Shown in pieces: positions 50,558-61,579 of a stretch of 64,000 bases of DNA. Within the stretch, counting starts at the first letter, position 1, and each line of letters begins with the position of its first letter. The DNA is taken from NCBI GenBank assembly GCA_021229015.1, contig CM037777.1:23172777-23236776 (forward strand), read 5' to 3'. Position numbers and translations under genes: made by a program. The notes below the pieces were generated by a model, which was not told the DNA's origin, did not search any database, and was given only the letters and a program-made list of their open reading frames with translations. Origin of the DNA: Solen grandis. Its lineage: Eukaryota > Mollusca > Bivalvia > Adapedonta > Solenidae.

Positions 50558-50795
50558 CCCTTTCCCTCATAGAGGACACCATAAAAAGACCCATGCGAAC
50601 AGCATAAAACCAGATCAGCCTGCGAGTAACTCGCAGGCTGATCAGGTTTTATGCTGTTCGCTGCTCCTCAGTGGTCTGGTAATGAGGATTTTACAATTAA
50701 ATTTGGTAAGTTTTCAGTTTGGCTTTCTGCAGATCAGGCTTTATGTGATACCTATTGAGTGCGTCAAAATGAGTCTATATGAGGGAAAGGGTTAA
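50558..50795 (-). mobile_element. TTAA MITE copy 4
   Basis: Same orientation as copy 2. Right TTAA at 50,792-50,795; the left flank has mutated to CAAA. The hairpin is intact. Shares private variants with copy 5 (AGTTTTCAGTTTGGCTTTCT). Confidence 0.85.
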
Positions 50796-51321
50796 CAGGA
50801 TGGTATAATACTTCATATACACATAATTATATATTTATATTTATTTATTAGGTCTGTCATTGTACTGTTACCTTAAGCAGACTTACTCCAGTATGTATTT
50901 ACTTGGCAAAAGCAGCTATGCTGTGACTATCAGTTGAAAATTAAATTTATAGGTTTTAGAATCAATATTTCATCATCTTAAAATCCAGATTATCCTCTTG
51001 AAAATAGAAAAAAAAATCAAATATTCACAGTTTCTGAAATTTCTGTTATTTGTCGTCAAAAGTAATAAAATATTCACCTTAATTCTGAGGATTATAAAGG
51101 TGATAATAGGATTTAAAGTTTACAAGAGAAAATGTCTCCAGCTTTCACTGAATATAATAACACCTACATTGCATATAAAATCTGAAAATAATTCAATTTT
51201 AAAATATACAGTGTTCTATGAGAAGAATTAAAATAACAGTTTTACAATGGTGTTTGTATCTTGAGATGATAAGATTCTGTTTTCATGTATAAAACAGTCT
51301 GTCTTATCTGCAAACCACACC
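50796..51321. other. AT-rich spacer between inverted MITE copies
   Basis: No gene. The 77-codon open frame at 50,998-51,231 is Lys/Ile-rich and unsupported. Confidence 0.4.
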
Positions 51322-51557
51322 TTAACCCTTTCCCTCATATAGACTCATTTTGACGCACTCAATAGGTATCACATAAAGCCTGATCTGCAGAAAGCCAAAC
51401 TGAAAACTTACCAAATTTAATTGTAAAATTCTCATTACCAGACCACTGAGGAGCAGCGAACAGCATAAAACCTGATCAGCCTGCGAGTTACTTGCAGGCT
51501 GATCTGGTTTTATGCTGTTCGCATAGGTCTTTTCATGGTTTCCTCTATGAGGGAAAG
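51322..51557 (+). mobile_element. TTAA MITE copy 5, right end lost
   Basis: Left TTAA at 51,322-51,325. The right side ends GAGGGAAAG|TATGC, so the last GG and the TTAA are lost or mutated. Carries AGAAAGCCAAACTGAAAACT, the complement of the private variant in copy 4. Confidence 0.85.
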
Positions 51558-52226
51558 TATGCAAATAAGAGGCATTAGAACTCGTTAATGTATCCCTAGT
51601 GTAAAAGTTATTTGACAATTTTCTTGAGACAATTTTCCATCTGTAAATCTTAATATCTTGCTCATCTTTCAAGGGACCAGTGTTTCTACCACCTTATTGA
51701 CAATATATCACAAATGCAGCCACTTGGTGTTTATTTCCTGGAGACATAGGGTAATAACGGCGCAGTAAGCTATTGATCAGGACTCCTAAGAGACAGACAT
51801 TTCATAATTTGTCTGAAGAGCATCAGTTATTTTACAAAATTGTATGGTGTGAAATCAGTTGCATTGATATAGGAGGTTCCAGTATTCCTTGCCACATGAA
51901 TATACATGTGCAAATTTATAAACAATGAATATTTAATTACCAGCGTTAAATGGTAAATGAAACAAAATGAAACACTGGATCTTGTCCCAAAAACTCAAAT
52001 TTCAAACACCCATTCAAATCTAATGGCTATATTTGAGTTTTAATTGAAAATTTTACTGCTTTTATGTTTTAGGAAATGAGGCCCAAAGCCTGTTTTGCAA
52101 ATAAACATTGTGTGAACTAATTCTTTTACAGATCTAAAATAGCTTTTATGTTTATTTGTTTTTTCTTCACAAAAGGATTAAGTAATGCAGTGTAACAGGT
52201 CACATGTCTTTTTTTTGTCTTTTTTA
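51558..52226. other. non-coding stretch
   Basis: Nothing recognised. Confidence 0.45.
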
Positions 52227-53790
52227 GCTCACATGAGCACAACGTGCTCAAGGTGAGCTTTTCTGATCGCCTTTTGTCCGGCGTCCGTCGTCCGTCGTCC
52301 GTGCGTCCGTGCGTGCGTGCGTCCGTGCGTCCGGCGTCAACAATTGCTTCAAACAACATCTCCTCCTAAACGGCTTGGCCAATTTGAAAAATATTTTGCA
52401 GGAATGTTCCTTGGATGAAGCTCTACTAAAGTTGTATAAATGGTTCTGGTCCATCGCATAATTAGGTCACAGGAGCTAAAAATAGATTTTAAAAATGAAA
52501 ATTTAAAAAATCTTCTTCTCTGAAACCACAAGGCCTAGCCTTTTGATTTTTGGTATGTAGCATGATCTTATGACTCTCTACCAGGATTGTACAAATTATG
52601 ACCCTGGGGTCAAAATTGGCCCCGCCCCAGGGGTCACTTGATTTCACATAGGAATAAAAAAAATGAAAAAATCTTCTTCTCCGAAACCACAAGGCCTAGC
52701 TTTTGATTTTTGGTATGTAGCATCATCTTATGGGCCACTACCAAGATTGTACAAATCATAGCCCTATGGTGATAAATGACCCCACACCAGGGGTCACTTG
52801 TTTTACATAGAGTTATATAGGAAAATCTTAAAAAATCTTCTTCCATGAATGCATAAGGCCTAGAGCTTAGATATTTGGTATTAAGCATCATCTTATGGGC
52901 CCACTACCAAGATTGTACAAATCATAGCCCTATGGTGATAAATGACCCCACACCAGGGGTCACTTGTTTTACATAGAGTTATATAGGAAAATCTTAAAAA
53001 ATCTTCTTCTATGAATCCATAAGGCCTAGAGCTTAGATATTTGGTATGTAGCATCAACTTATGGGCCACTACCAAGATTGTACAAATCATAGCCCTATGG
53101 TGATAAATGACCCCGCACCAGGGGTCACTTGTTTTACATAGAGTTATATAGGAAAATCTTAAAAAATCTTCTTCCATGAATCCATAAGGCCTAGAGCTAA
53201 GATATTTGGTATGTAGCATCAACTTATGGGCCACTACCAAGATTGTACAAATCATAGCCCTATGGTGATAAATGACCCCGCACCAGGGGTCACTTGTTTT
53301 ACACAGTTATATAGGAAAATCTTAAAAAATCTTCTTCTATGAATCCATAAGGCCTAGAGCTTAGATATTTGGTATGTAGCATCATCTTATGGGCCACTAC
53401 CAAGATTGTACAAATCATAGCCCAATGGTGATAAATGACCCCACACCAGGGGTCACTTGTTTTACATAGAGTTAAATAGGAAAATCTTAAAAATCTTCTT
53501 CTATGAATCAATAAGGCCTAGAGCTAAGATTTTTGGTATGTAGTAGCATCTAATGGTTCATTACAAAGATTTTCAAAGTCTTGGCCCTACGGTGATAAAT
53601 GACCCTGCGCCCAAGTCTTCTCTGAAACCATATGGCCCATTGCTTAGATATTTGGTGTGTAGTATTGTCAGGGGTAAAATGTTTTAGATTAAGTTATATC
53701 AGAATCCTTGTCTGTTTAAAAACCTTGATATCAGTTGAAGCAATGGTACTCAGGTGAGCGATTCAGGGCCATCATGGCCCTCTTGTTTTT
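52227..53790 (+). mobile_element. pearl / Helentron-like element, family B
   Basis: GCTCACATGAG (52,227-52,237) pairs with CTCAGGTGAGC (53,749-53,759), one mismatch. A GTCCGTCG/GTGCGTCC microsatellite (52,280-52,337) follows the left end. The core has about eight tandem units of roughly 164 bp marked by AAGGCCTAG (52,530, 52,691, 52,855, 53,021, 53,186, 53,349, 53,513). Five bases after the right repeat is a perfect 8-bp stem hairpin AGGGCCAT-C-ATGGCCCT (53,765-53,781), then CTTGTTTTT. The minus-strand open frames across the units are repeat by-products. Confidence 0.85.
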
Positions 53791-54320
53791 TTTTGTAGGA
53801 CAATATCTAAGATAGAACTCTGGTTTGTCAAATGCCTATGGAATGATTTCCAGATAATATACATGATTACAAGCAACATAAATACTATGGCCTGGATGTA
53901 AAACCCCCAACAAGGTAACAACATAGCATACCTGAAAGAGCTTTACTTGATGGTGTAATTATTTTGTGACCATCAGGCTTTTACCTGTAGGAAGTTGGTT
54001 TGATCTCTGGTACCTGGAAATCCTATTTATCATTCAAGGGAGAGGAATTTTGATTGATTTCCGGATTTTTAGACACAAATTTCATTTTGTGTGGACCTTA
54101 CATTTTGCTGAACAATAACCCCCAAATATGTTTATTTTGACTTTAACATAGACTCAGTGGAAAATGTCATTGCATGAGCAGTAACCACATTCAGTTCAGT
54201 AGGAGTGTAATTTAAGGGAACTATTTTACGTGCATTAATGCATCTCATCACCTTAGCACTAAAATGATTCCGATTTTCAAGAAGTAGGGCCATTCTCATT
54301 CTGCTTTCAGTTTATTATTA
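53791..54320. other. non-coding stretch
   Basis: Nothing recognised between the two pearl-like elements. Confidence 0.45.
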
Positions 54321-55571
54321 ATCCCCCGCCGTGAAGCGGGAGGGGGGGTTATAGGAATGCCCTTCATCCGTCCGTCCGTCCGTCAGTCCATCCGTGTGTC
54401 CGAAACATTTTCATGTCCGCTTCATATCTCATGAACGCTTGGACACATTTTCTTCAAACTCGGCTAAAGTGTTAACCTCATTGAGCTGATGTGCAGAAGG
54501 CATGAGGCGGTCACGCTGGCTCAAGGTCAAGGTCATACTTGAAGGTCAAATGTTATTTTCATGTCCGCTCCATATCTCATGAACGCTTGGACACATTTTC
54601 TTCAAACTCGGCTATGCAGAAGGCATGGGCGGTCACGCTGGCTCAAGGTCAAGGTCATACTTGAAGGTCAAATGTTATTTTCGTGTCCGCTCCATATCTC
54701 ATGAACACTTGGACACATTTTCTTCAAACTCGGCTAAAGTGTTAACCTCATTGAGCTGATGTGCAGAAGGCATGAGGCGGTCACGCTGGCTCAAGGTCAA
54801 GGTCATACTTGAAGGTCAAATGTTATTTTCGTGTCCGCTCCATATCTCATGAACACTTGGACACATTTTCTTCAAACTCGGCTAAAGTGTTAACCTCATT
54901 GAGCTGATGTGCAGAAGGCATGAGGCGGTCATGCTGGCTCAAGGTCAAGGTCATACTTGAAGGTCATATGTTATTTTCGTGTCAGCTCCGTATCTCATGA
55001 ACGCTTGGACACATTCGGTCAGCTGGCTCAAGGTCAAGTCATACTTGAAGGTCAATGTTATTTTCGTGTCGCTCCTATCTCATGAACGCTTGGACACATT
55101 TTCTCAAACTCGGCTAAAGTGTTAACCTCATTGAGCTGATGTGCAGAAGGCATGACGCGGTCACGCTGGCTCAAGGTCAAGGTCATCCTTGAAGGTCAAA
55201 TGTTTAAGCCTCTACTTTTTCATGTTATCTCGATATCTCGTGTCATGTTCACAATCATACAAATTATGCCATGATATATAAAGTTTTTAATTGAGTTACA
55301 CATGTATTTTGTGGTTACCTAACACATCCTATACTTCATTGATGTTCACTCTTTGTACTGTTTCCCTTGTAAAACTTGTCAGTAAACTTTTAATATATGT
55401 GCCTCCGAATTCTGAGATTCATACATAACTCCGGAAGTTAAATTGTCTTAAACTGATCTTCTATGTCTGCTACAACCATGCCAGGTTAAGGTGAACATAA
55501 TCCTATGACCAAACAAATTCTAATATTTGGCCAGCGGCGGGGGATATAGCTGTCCTTTGGACTGCCTTGTT
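54321..55571 (+). mobile_element. pearl / Helentron-like element, family C
   Basis: ATCCCCCGCCG (54,321-54,331) pairs with CGGCGGGGGAT (55,535-55,545). (GTCC)n at 54,368-54,386. A tandem core of 148-bp units is marked by CATATCTCATGAAC (54,423, 54,571, 54,693, 54,841, 54,989 and about 55,075); shorter spacings reflect internal deletions (for example loss of the GTTAACCTCATTGAGCTGAT block). A weaker hairpin GTCC-TTT-GGAC (55,552-55,562) follows the right repeat, then TGCCTTGTT. Confidence 0.85.
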
Positions 55572-55904
55572 GATTTTTAATCAGCGTGTAAAAAAGCAGA
55601 TTTCAACACCTTTATGTATAATTGCTTTTTGGTGCAATCTATGATACATGTTCATGGCTTCTTCCAAAAAAAAAGAAAAAAGAAGGAATGAGAAGAAATT
55701 CCTTTTCTGTTTCTTCTATTTTTTATTGTAGGCAGAGGGGTCTGAAAATACAAAATTAAAAATGTCTTTATATTTATATAATTTATATTAATGTTGTGTT
55801 AGTTTAAAATTTTATTTGGTTTTTAGCAGTAATGTTTAATTTTTATTTTATGTAAAATGAGTCACCTTGGATTTATAGTACGTATACCCATATGTATGTT
55901 ACAG
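55572..55904. other. upstream flank of the SH2 exon
   Basis: AT-rich. TATGTATGTTACAG ending at 55,904 is a possible but pyrimidine-poor 3' splice site. A promoter could equally lie here; no TATA or Inr signal is convincing. Confidence 0.35.
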
Positions 55905-55941
55905 ATACAAATCGCCAGGCCTTCGCACCGTTCATACCAGG

Positions 55942-56075
55942 ATGTCGGAGTCTTTTTTTCACAAGGGAATCTCCCGATTCCAAGCGGAGATGTCCCTAAC
56001 CAAAGCCAAGGAAGACGGCAGCTTCCTGGTACGAGATAGCGAGTCCTTAAGTGGGGCTTATGTCCTATGCGTACT
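55942..56075 (+). CDS. first coding exon of a SHIP/SAP-type SH2 protein
   Basis: From ATG 55,942 the frame runs 44 codons plus 2 bases to a consensus donor CT|GTAAGT (GT at 56,076). Residues 6-45 form the first half of an SH2 domain: FHKGISR (helix A Arg at 12), KAKEDGSFLVRDSES with the phosphotyrosine-binding Arg at 31, then GAYVLCVL. This is the pattern of SHIP inositol 5-phosphatases (INPP5D/INPPL1) and the SAP adaptor (SH2D1A). As I recall SHIP1, its N terminus aligns from Met with no gap up to CVL, which supports this start. SHIP proteins bind phosphotyrosine receptors and remove the 5-phosphate of PIP3 at the membrane; SAP is a free-standing SH2. This exon alone cannot separate them. 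The frame stays open upstream to 55,879, so the exon may begin at 55,905. No second exon is found before the window end, implying an intron above 7.9 kb. Confidence 0.75.
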
Positions 56076-56120
56076 GTAAGTATCTTAATCATTGATATCT
56101 TTGTTGCTCCATTGTATCAT

Positions 56121-56400
56121 TGCTCCTGTGGGCCTATGGGATAGAGAGTCTGTTCAGTAATCAGGAAGTCATGGGTTTGATTCCTGGCTGTGACATATCA
56201 AAGTCGTTATAATATCTCTTGTGCTTTGCTCTCCGCACATAAGGATAGTTCAAGGAATGGTTGGCCCAGTGTCAGGATAATGTGATCGGGTGTTATATCA
56301 TGCCACATGTGTACGTCATGGTACTGCAGTGTGGCAGTACTGTACAATGTCTTGTATCTGTCTCATGTAGACATATAAGACCTCAAATGATTGAACCCTA
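56121..56400 (+). mobile_element. SINE family 1 copy
   Basis: TGTGGGCCTATGGGATAGAG (box A region) and CATGGGTTTGATTCC (box B-like), then CAAGGAATGGTTGGCCCAG, AGGATAATGTGATCGGGTG, CATGCCACATGTG and CTGTCTCATGTAGACAT. Tail decayed. Confidence 0.75.
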
Positions 56401-57670
56401 ATAATCATAATATCTTGACCATGTATTATTATGACCAAATTTTCTGGAGTTATGGCCCTTGGACAATAAAGAAAAGCTGAATTTCAAATTTTGCTTTGTT
56501 AATGCAATTTTAATTGCACTTGAAATATAACCCACAGTATTTTCTAAAAAAGCATAAGATCTTAATCAAGTTAAATGTTGCCTCTTTTCAGATGAGTTGG
56601 TCTCTCATTTTGAATTTTATGTAGTTTTAAGAACATGCTCACATGGTTCAAACTATAGCCTTCAAGTTCCAATAGCAGAATAGAAATCTTTGTAATAATG
56701 TTTCATAAGATTTACTCATAAGTCTAAAATAAATTAAGATGAATGAGCAAAACCCTTGTAAGTGGTAAAGCAATCACTGTATTTATTATCACAGTAGCAG
56801 ATTCTGAATGTTGTGTGACTCTATTCATTTGCTCATTTTCATACTAATCTTCAGTTCTAATTAACTAATATTTGTCAATGTAACACTTCACAGGAAAAAT
56901 GGCTTTCAACTGTTTTATTTAAGAAAATGCTTGGAGTGTAATTGACAAATATTAACTAATAAAACCTAATTAACTGTATCACAAATTTAAATATGGGTAC
57001 ATGAGTATATTATTATACAAATTTATTGCTACCACCTGGTACAGTCAAAGAGAAATAAATGGTATAAGCATACAGCAAACTTCAATGCAATGTCAACAAT
57101 TTGTGCTGATAAAGTTTACCATATGTTAATGACTTGTTCATATGCTTAAGTCATTCATGGAAAAGAACATTTTTGGATCATATAATCACCAAATTCCTGG
57201 CTCCTTGAAACACATCATTCTAATTAGGTTAATATATTAATACAATAATTCCTGTGAACAAGAAATATAGACATACTTCACCTTTAACCCCAAGTGCATT
57301 ATGGGACATATTAACCTTTTTACTTTTCTTTCATACAGATTGTTGACTCATGCAATGCCATATTAATCAGAAATAAATTAATACTTCAAAAAGGGTAACT
57401 TAACATAGAATTCTAGTACTCAAAGGATTTTGTACTTAAAGTTTTTATATGTTATGGTTTTAATTACATATCTAGATTTAATTTCTTTCTTTTTGCCACT
57501 GATTTCTGAATTTCCGTTTTGGTGATTTCATAAAAATGTACTATTTGACTATATATTATGTATATTATCCATAATTCTGAGATATACATGTAGTTTGCAG
57601 GTCAAATACTTATTAATCATTTATATGTAATCTCATTTACCATTATAATGTATGTGTGTGTAAGATTAGA

Positions 57671-57928
57671 CTTGACTTGACTTGACTATTTGAGTTAACT
57701 GTTGCTTCAACAATATTTCAGTCATATAGCGACATCCAGCTAATTACAGGTGGAGGAAAACCCGGAATGCACGGATGCATCCGGGTAGAACCACCGACTT
57801 ACCACAAACCAGCTGGAATGCTTCCTCACATGAATATCCGAATGACCCTGCCAGGATTTGAACCCACGCAGTGAGGGGCTGAGTAAGTGTTAAAGTCAGT
57901 GACTTGACCCTGTCAGCCACGGAGCCCC
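57671..57928 (-). mobile_element. tRNA-derived SINE family 2 with 13-bp duplication
   Basis: Flanked by GTGTAAGATTAGA on both sides (57,658-57,670 and 57,929-57,941), a clear target-site duplication from LINE-type retroposition. On the minus strand: head GGGCTCCGTGGCTGACAGGG (box A-like), box B GTGGGTTCAAATCC, body shared with 11,781-11,988, and a 3' tail of (TCAAG) repeats next to the duplication. Confidence 0.9.
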
Positions 57929-58019
57929 GTGTAAGATTAGAGTTAAACTTGAAACTTAAATGATATTTTACATGTTAATAGCTTTAATATGAAAGTTGTT
58001 CAGTACTTTGATTGATCAA

Positions 58020-58224
58020 AATGGTCAGGGCATCAACTTCGTCATGGGATGGGAGTGAGTTTGATCCATGGCTGAGGAAAACCAAGTGATTCACTGGTGC
58101 AGCCTTGCTTGGTGCTTTAAGTATATTAGGATAACTCAAAGACTTGTTGCCGTAACGTCGGCTGATGTGACTGGGTTTGGTGTCTTGATATTGATATCAC
58201 AGCGTAGCACAATGTATGATTCAA
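58020..58224 (+). mobile_element. degraded SINE family 1 copy
   Basis: GAGTTTGATCCATGG (box B-like), TTAGGATAACTCAAAGACTTG, TGACTGGGTTTGGTGTC and GATATCACAGCGTAGCAC, in family order. Directly followed by another copy. Confidence 0.6.
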
Positions 58225-58475
58225 ATCATTGAGACTGTATTGGTGCCCCTTTAATCAGGGGGTTTTGGGTTCGATCCTCAGGTTCTTTATTTCCAAGGTA
58301 TTAAAAATGATTTCAGAATATCTCCCTTGTGCTTGGCACTTAGTATGTATGAGAGTTATTCCAGGGTTGGTTTTGGCACATTGTCAAAATAATGTGACTT
58401 GGTGTTATATTATGCCGTTTTGTCTGTATCTGACTCATGTATGATTGAATATTGTCAGTGAGATGCTAGATCATG
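58225..58475 (+). mobile_element. SINE family 1 copy in tandem with the previous one
   Basis: GGGGGTTTTGGGTTCGATCC (box B), then GAGTTATTCCAGGGTTGG, AATAATGTGACTTGGTGT and CTGTATCTGACTCATGTA. No CAAA tail remains. Confidence 0.65.
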
Positions 58476-60740
58476 CAGCAAATCACTCTACATTTTCAGG
58501 AGCATACTGACAGTTTCTGTAGTGAGATATAAGCATATCATCCTGTCATGGATGATTAGAAGTTATCATCCATACCTGTCATAGTATGGCAGTTTAATGA
58601 GGCTACTATCAGAGAAATAGCATAGATATATGTTATCTGACACAAAAATATGACAACATCACAAAATCATGGCTCCTTATGTTTGCCAAAATTTTATAGT
58701 TTTTGAAATATGAAATAAGCTTTTCTTTTTTTTTTATTTATAAATTTCAGAAAAATGTGTACGAAAAAAACAACACTAAAGTTCAGTTTGAAATAGAACT
58801 GTCAGGGCTCCAATGGTCAAGAAAAATAAAAACAAGGTCAGAGAAAAGTCAGGGAATGTTGAAATTGGCCAGGGAATTTTAGAAATTTAGCAAAAGTCAT
58901 GGAATTTTGAAACCAGAGTTTGAGGCTAATAAATTGAGAAGGATAAAAATCAAAAGGTTAAAGACAGTTTCTTCATTAACTAATTATTTAATTTATACAA
59001 CATTTTTTTTAAATTAATAGATTTTACACTTGATACTGACCTTTTTGTAAATTCATTTAAGATTTAGTATTTAAGTGTGAAAAACACATTATTCTAGTCA
59101 TGGTTGCCAAGACATAGAGGATATTTGTTTGTTTTTGTGGAAGGTGAAATTTGATTTTATGAAGTGAACTAAAAAATTTGTATTCTTATTTGTGACTACG
59201 TCGCCACTTGTGAGAATATATTTTCTTAAGTTCATGAAATGAAATAAAATATTTCAACGTCCTTAATAAACGAATACATTTTCTCCTTATTTTATGTTGG
59301 AAAAGTGAAATTATGATTTTAGAATTTTCTCTGTGAAATTATTTAAATATATTTTTTTATGATTTATATCACAGCAATCCACCTAGAAGCATAAAATAAA
59401 GCTTTATAATGCTTATGCTCCATATACACTGTTGAGTTCAGCTTATAGTGTATTCTCTTGTAAATTAGCACCTCCAAGATGGGAGTATCACAAGTATACA
59501 GTGCAGTATTTGCACACACAAAAAAAGTAAGAGATAAACACAAGAGTGAAATTTAACAGAAAATCAAAATCCAATTAGATTGGTTGATTAAGGAACAAAA
59601 TGGAGATAGTGTCCATTTTTTTTCCCTAAATAATGCGGATGTAAGCAATCTCCAGATGCCTGGCAATGCCACTCATAGCCCGTGGCATTAATTTAACGCT
59701 TTTCCCTGTCAGTAAAGGATTGTTTGCTTTCCACCACTTCATGAAAATATACATGGATAATCCTAGGCATAAATAATTAATCTTTCTAATTAAGGTAATT
59801 AACTTCAGCTGCTAGAAAGTTCTTGTGGGTTTCGGGATAGGAAAACAAATCAGACCACTGTTAGATAGATTGGTAGCTAAAAAACCATTTCCTTGTGATG
59901 ACGGTAATATTCCAAACACCTGCAAGTAAATTATACCAGACCATGGAGGAAAGGGGAATCCTGGGTAGAAAACATGAATTTTATGGCTTTGAAATACATT
60001 TGAGTAAAATGATCAGAATTATGTCTCCTACATAAGGATAGTTACATACCAAATACTTGTTTTCTTGTAAAATAAAGATATATTAATGGAAATTAAGCAG
60101 TTTGCCAATAAGTCAGCAGATTAAGCCATAAAATAAAGATAATAGATTGATAGGAATGCATTATTCATAAATCTTGACCATTTAAAAGCACTAATGCTAT
60201 ATGAATCCAGACCCTCTTTAAACCCCACAATGTTTTGGGCACTTGTAACTGCCTTAATTTGTCATTGGTGCAGACCAAGATCAGCCTGCACATTTCATGC
60301 AGTTTGATAATGGTCTGCTCTGTTTGCTCTTCATTCATTTTAAGTTTTAGCAATCACCACTATAAAATAACGAATGGTACAGTCCAAAATGAAGAAAGGG
60401 CAAATCCAATTCAGAAATTTTAAGCATGTTAAGGTATAAAAAGAAATATCATGATATTCAGGGTAAGTTAAGAGCATTATATATTAGGAGTTTTTTATGA
60501 GGATGTTAGGGTATCAGTCAACCCTCTAACACATGAGAGCTAGAAAGCCATATTTTCCTTACATGCTTCATCTCCAGAAATGGATATTTTATGAAATAAG
60601 GGTGAAGGTAAAAGACCACTGTTAAATAACCACCAAATATATTGAAAAAGGACTAACAATAGTCAACCAAATCAAGGTGCCCGCTGAGTTTTGAATCTGG
60701 AGGGTATAATTGCTTTTTTCCCTTAATTTTGTACCCCTTC
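58476..60740. other. intronic AT-rich stretch
   Basis: No exon or known repeat. A cluster of homeodomain-type cores occurs at 59,775-59,815 (AATAATTAATC, TAATTAAGG, TAATTAACTTCAGCTGC), discussed in findings. Confidence 0.4.
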
Positions 60741-60982
60741 TTAACCCTTTCCCTCATGTAGACTCATTTTGACGCACTCAATAGGTATCACATAAAGCCT
60801 GATCTGCAGAAAACCACAGTTAAACCTTACCAAATTTAATTACAAAATCCTCATTTCCAGACCACTGAGGAGCAGCGAACAGCATAAAACCTGATCAGCC
60901 TGTGAGTTACTCGTAGGCTGATCTGGTTTTATGCTGTTCGCATAGGTCTTTTCATAGTGTCCACTATGAGGGAAAGGGTTAA
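60741..60982 (+). mobile_element. TTAA MITE copy 6
   Basis: TTAA at 60,741-60,744 and 60,979-60,982. Same orientation as copies 1, 3 and 5. Hairpin loop TGTGAGTTACTCGTAGG carries two substitutions. 242 bp. Confidence 0.88.
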
Positions 60983-61410
60983 AGCAAGTCCCAGCAATTT
61001 TGGGTGTACATGGCCAATTTTGGGGCTAAAAACGCTCTACAGGGGTTAAATGGGCATGCTGCAAATCAATCACAGAAATGTGTGTTTGGAGAAAAATGCT
61101 TTAAAATCCATGTCATCAAAATATCAAAACTTCAAAAGAGTAAAACAAACATGGAACTGCATCTGAGTTTCTTCAGTAGTATTATATGAAACCAAACCAT
61201 CATTCATTGTGCTCATTAGGCTAAGTGCCTCAGTATTTTGTTCAGGCGTTCACCTCTTTGAAACCACTTAAGCCCAACTGCAGCACTTCTGTATGAAGCT
61301 GCCAAGTGCACTACCCTTTTAGTATTTTGATCTATCAAAACATTAGAAACCTTTGTTTGTTATCCAGCTCTCCCCAAGATCATGGAATGAACCAAATTTC
61401 TATACTGTTT
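60983..61410. other. intronic stretch
   Basis: Nothing recognised. Confidence 0.4.
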
Positions 61411-61579
61411 AAGCATTCTTTTTTATAACATTATTTTGGTCAGTTAGTGTCTAAGCATTCTTCTTTTATAACATTATTTTGGTCAGTTAGTGTCTAAGCA
61501 TTCTTCTTTTATAACATTATTTTGGTCAGTTAGTGTCTAAGCATTCTTCTTTTATAACATCATTTTGGTCAGTTAGTGA
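61411..61579 (+). repeat. 43-bp tandem repeat, four copies
   Basis: Units start AAGCATTCTTCTTTTATAAC and end GGTCAGTTAGTGTCT, at 61,411, 61,453, 61,496 and 61,539. Copies are nearly identical, so the expansion is recent or actively homogenised. Confidence 0.95.

Noticed and set aside
52126..53511. Chain of minus-strand open frames with repeated YLSSRPYGF..DPWCGVIYHH
   Set aside because: They are the reverse translation of the 164-bp core units of pearl-like family B.
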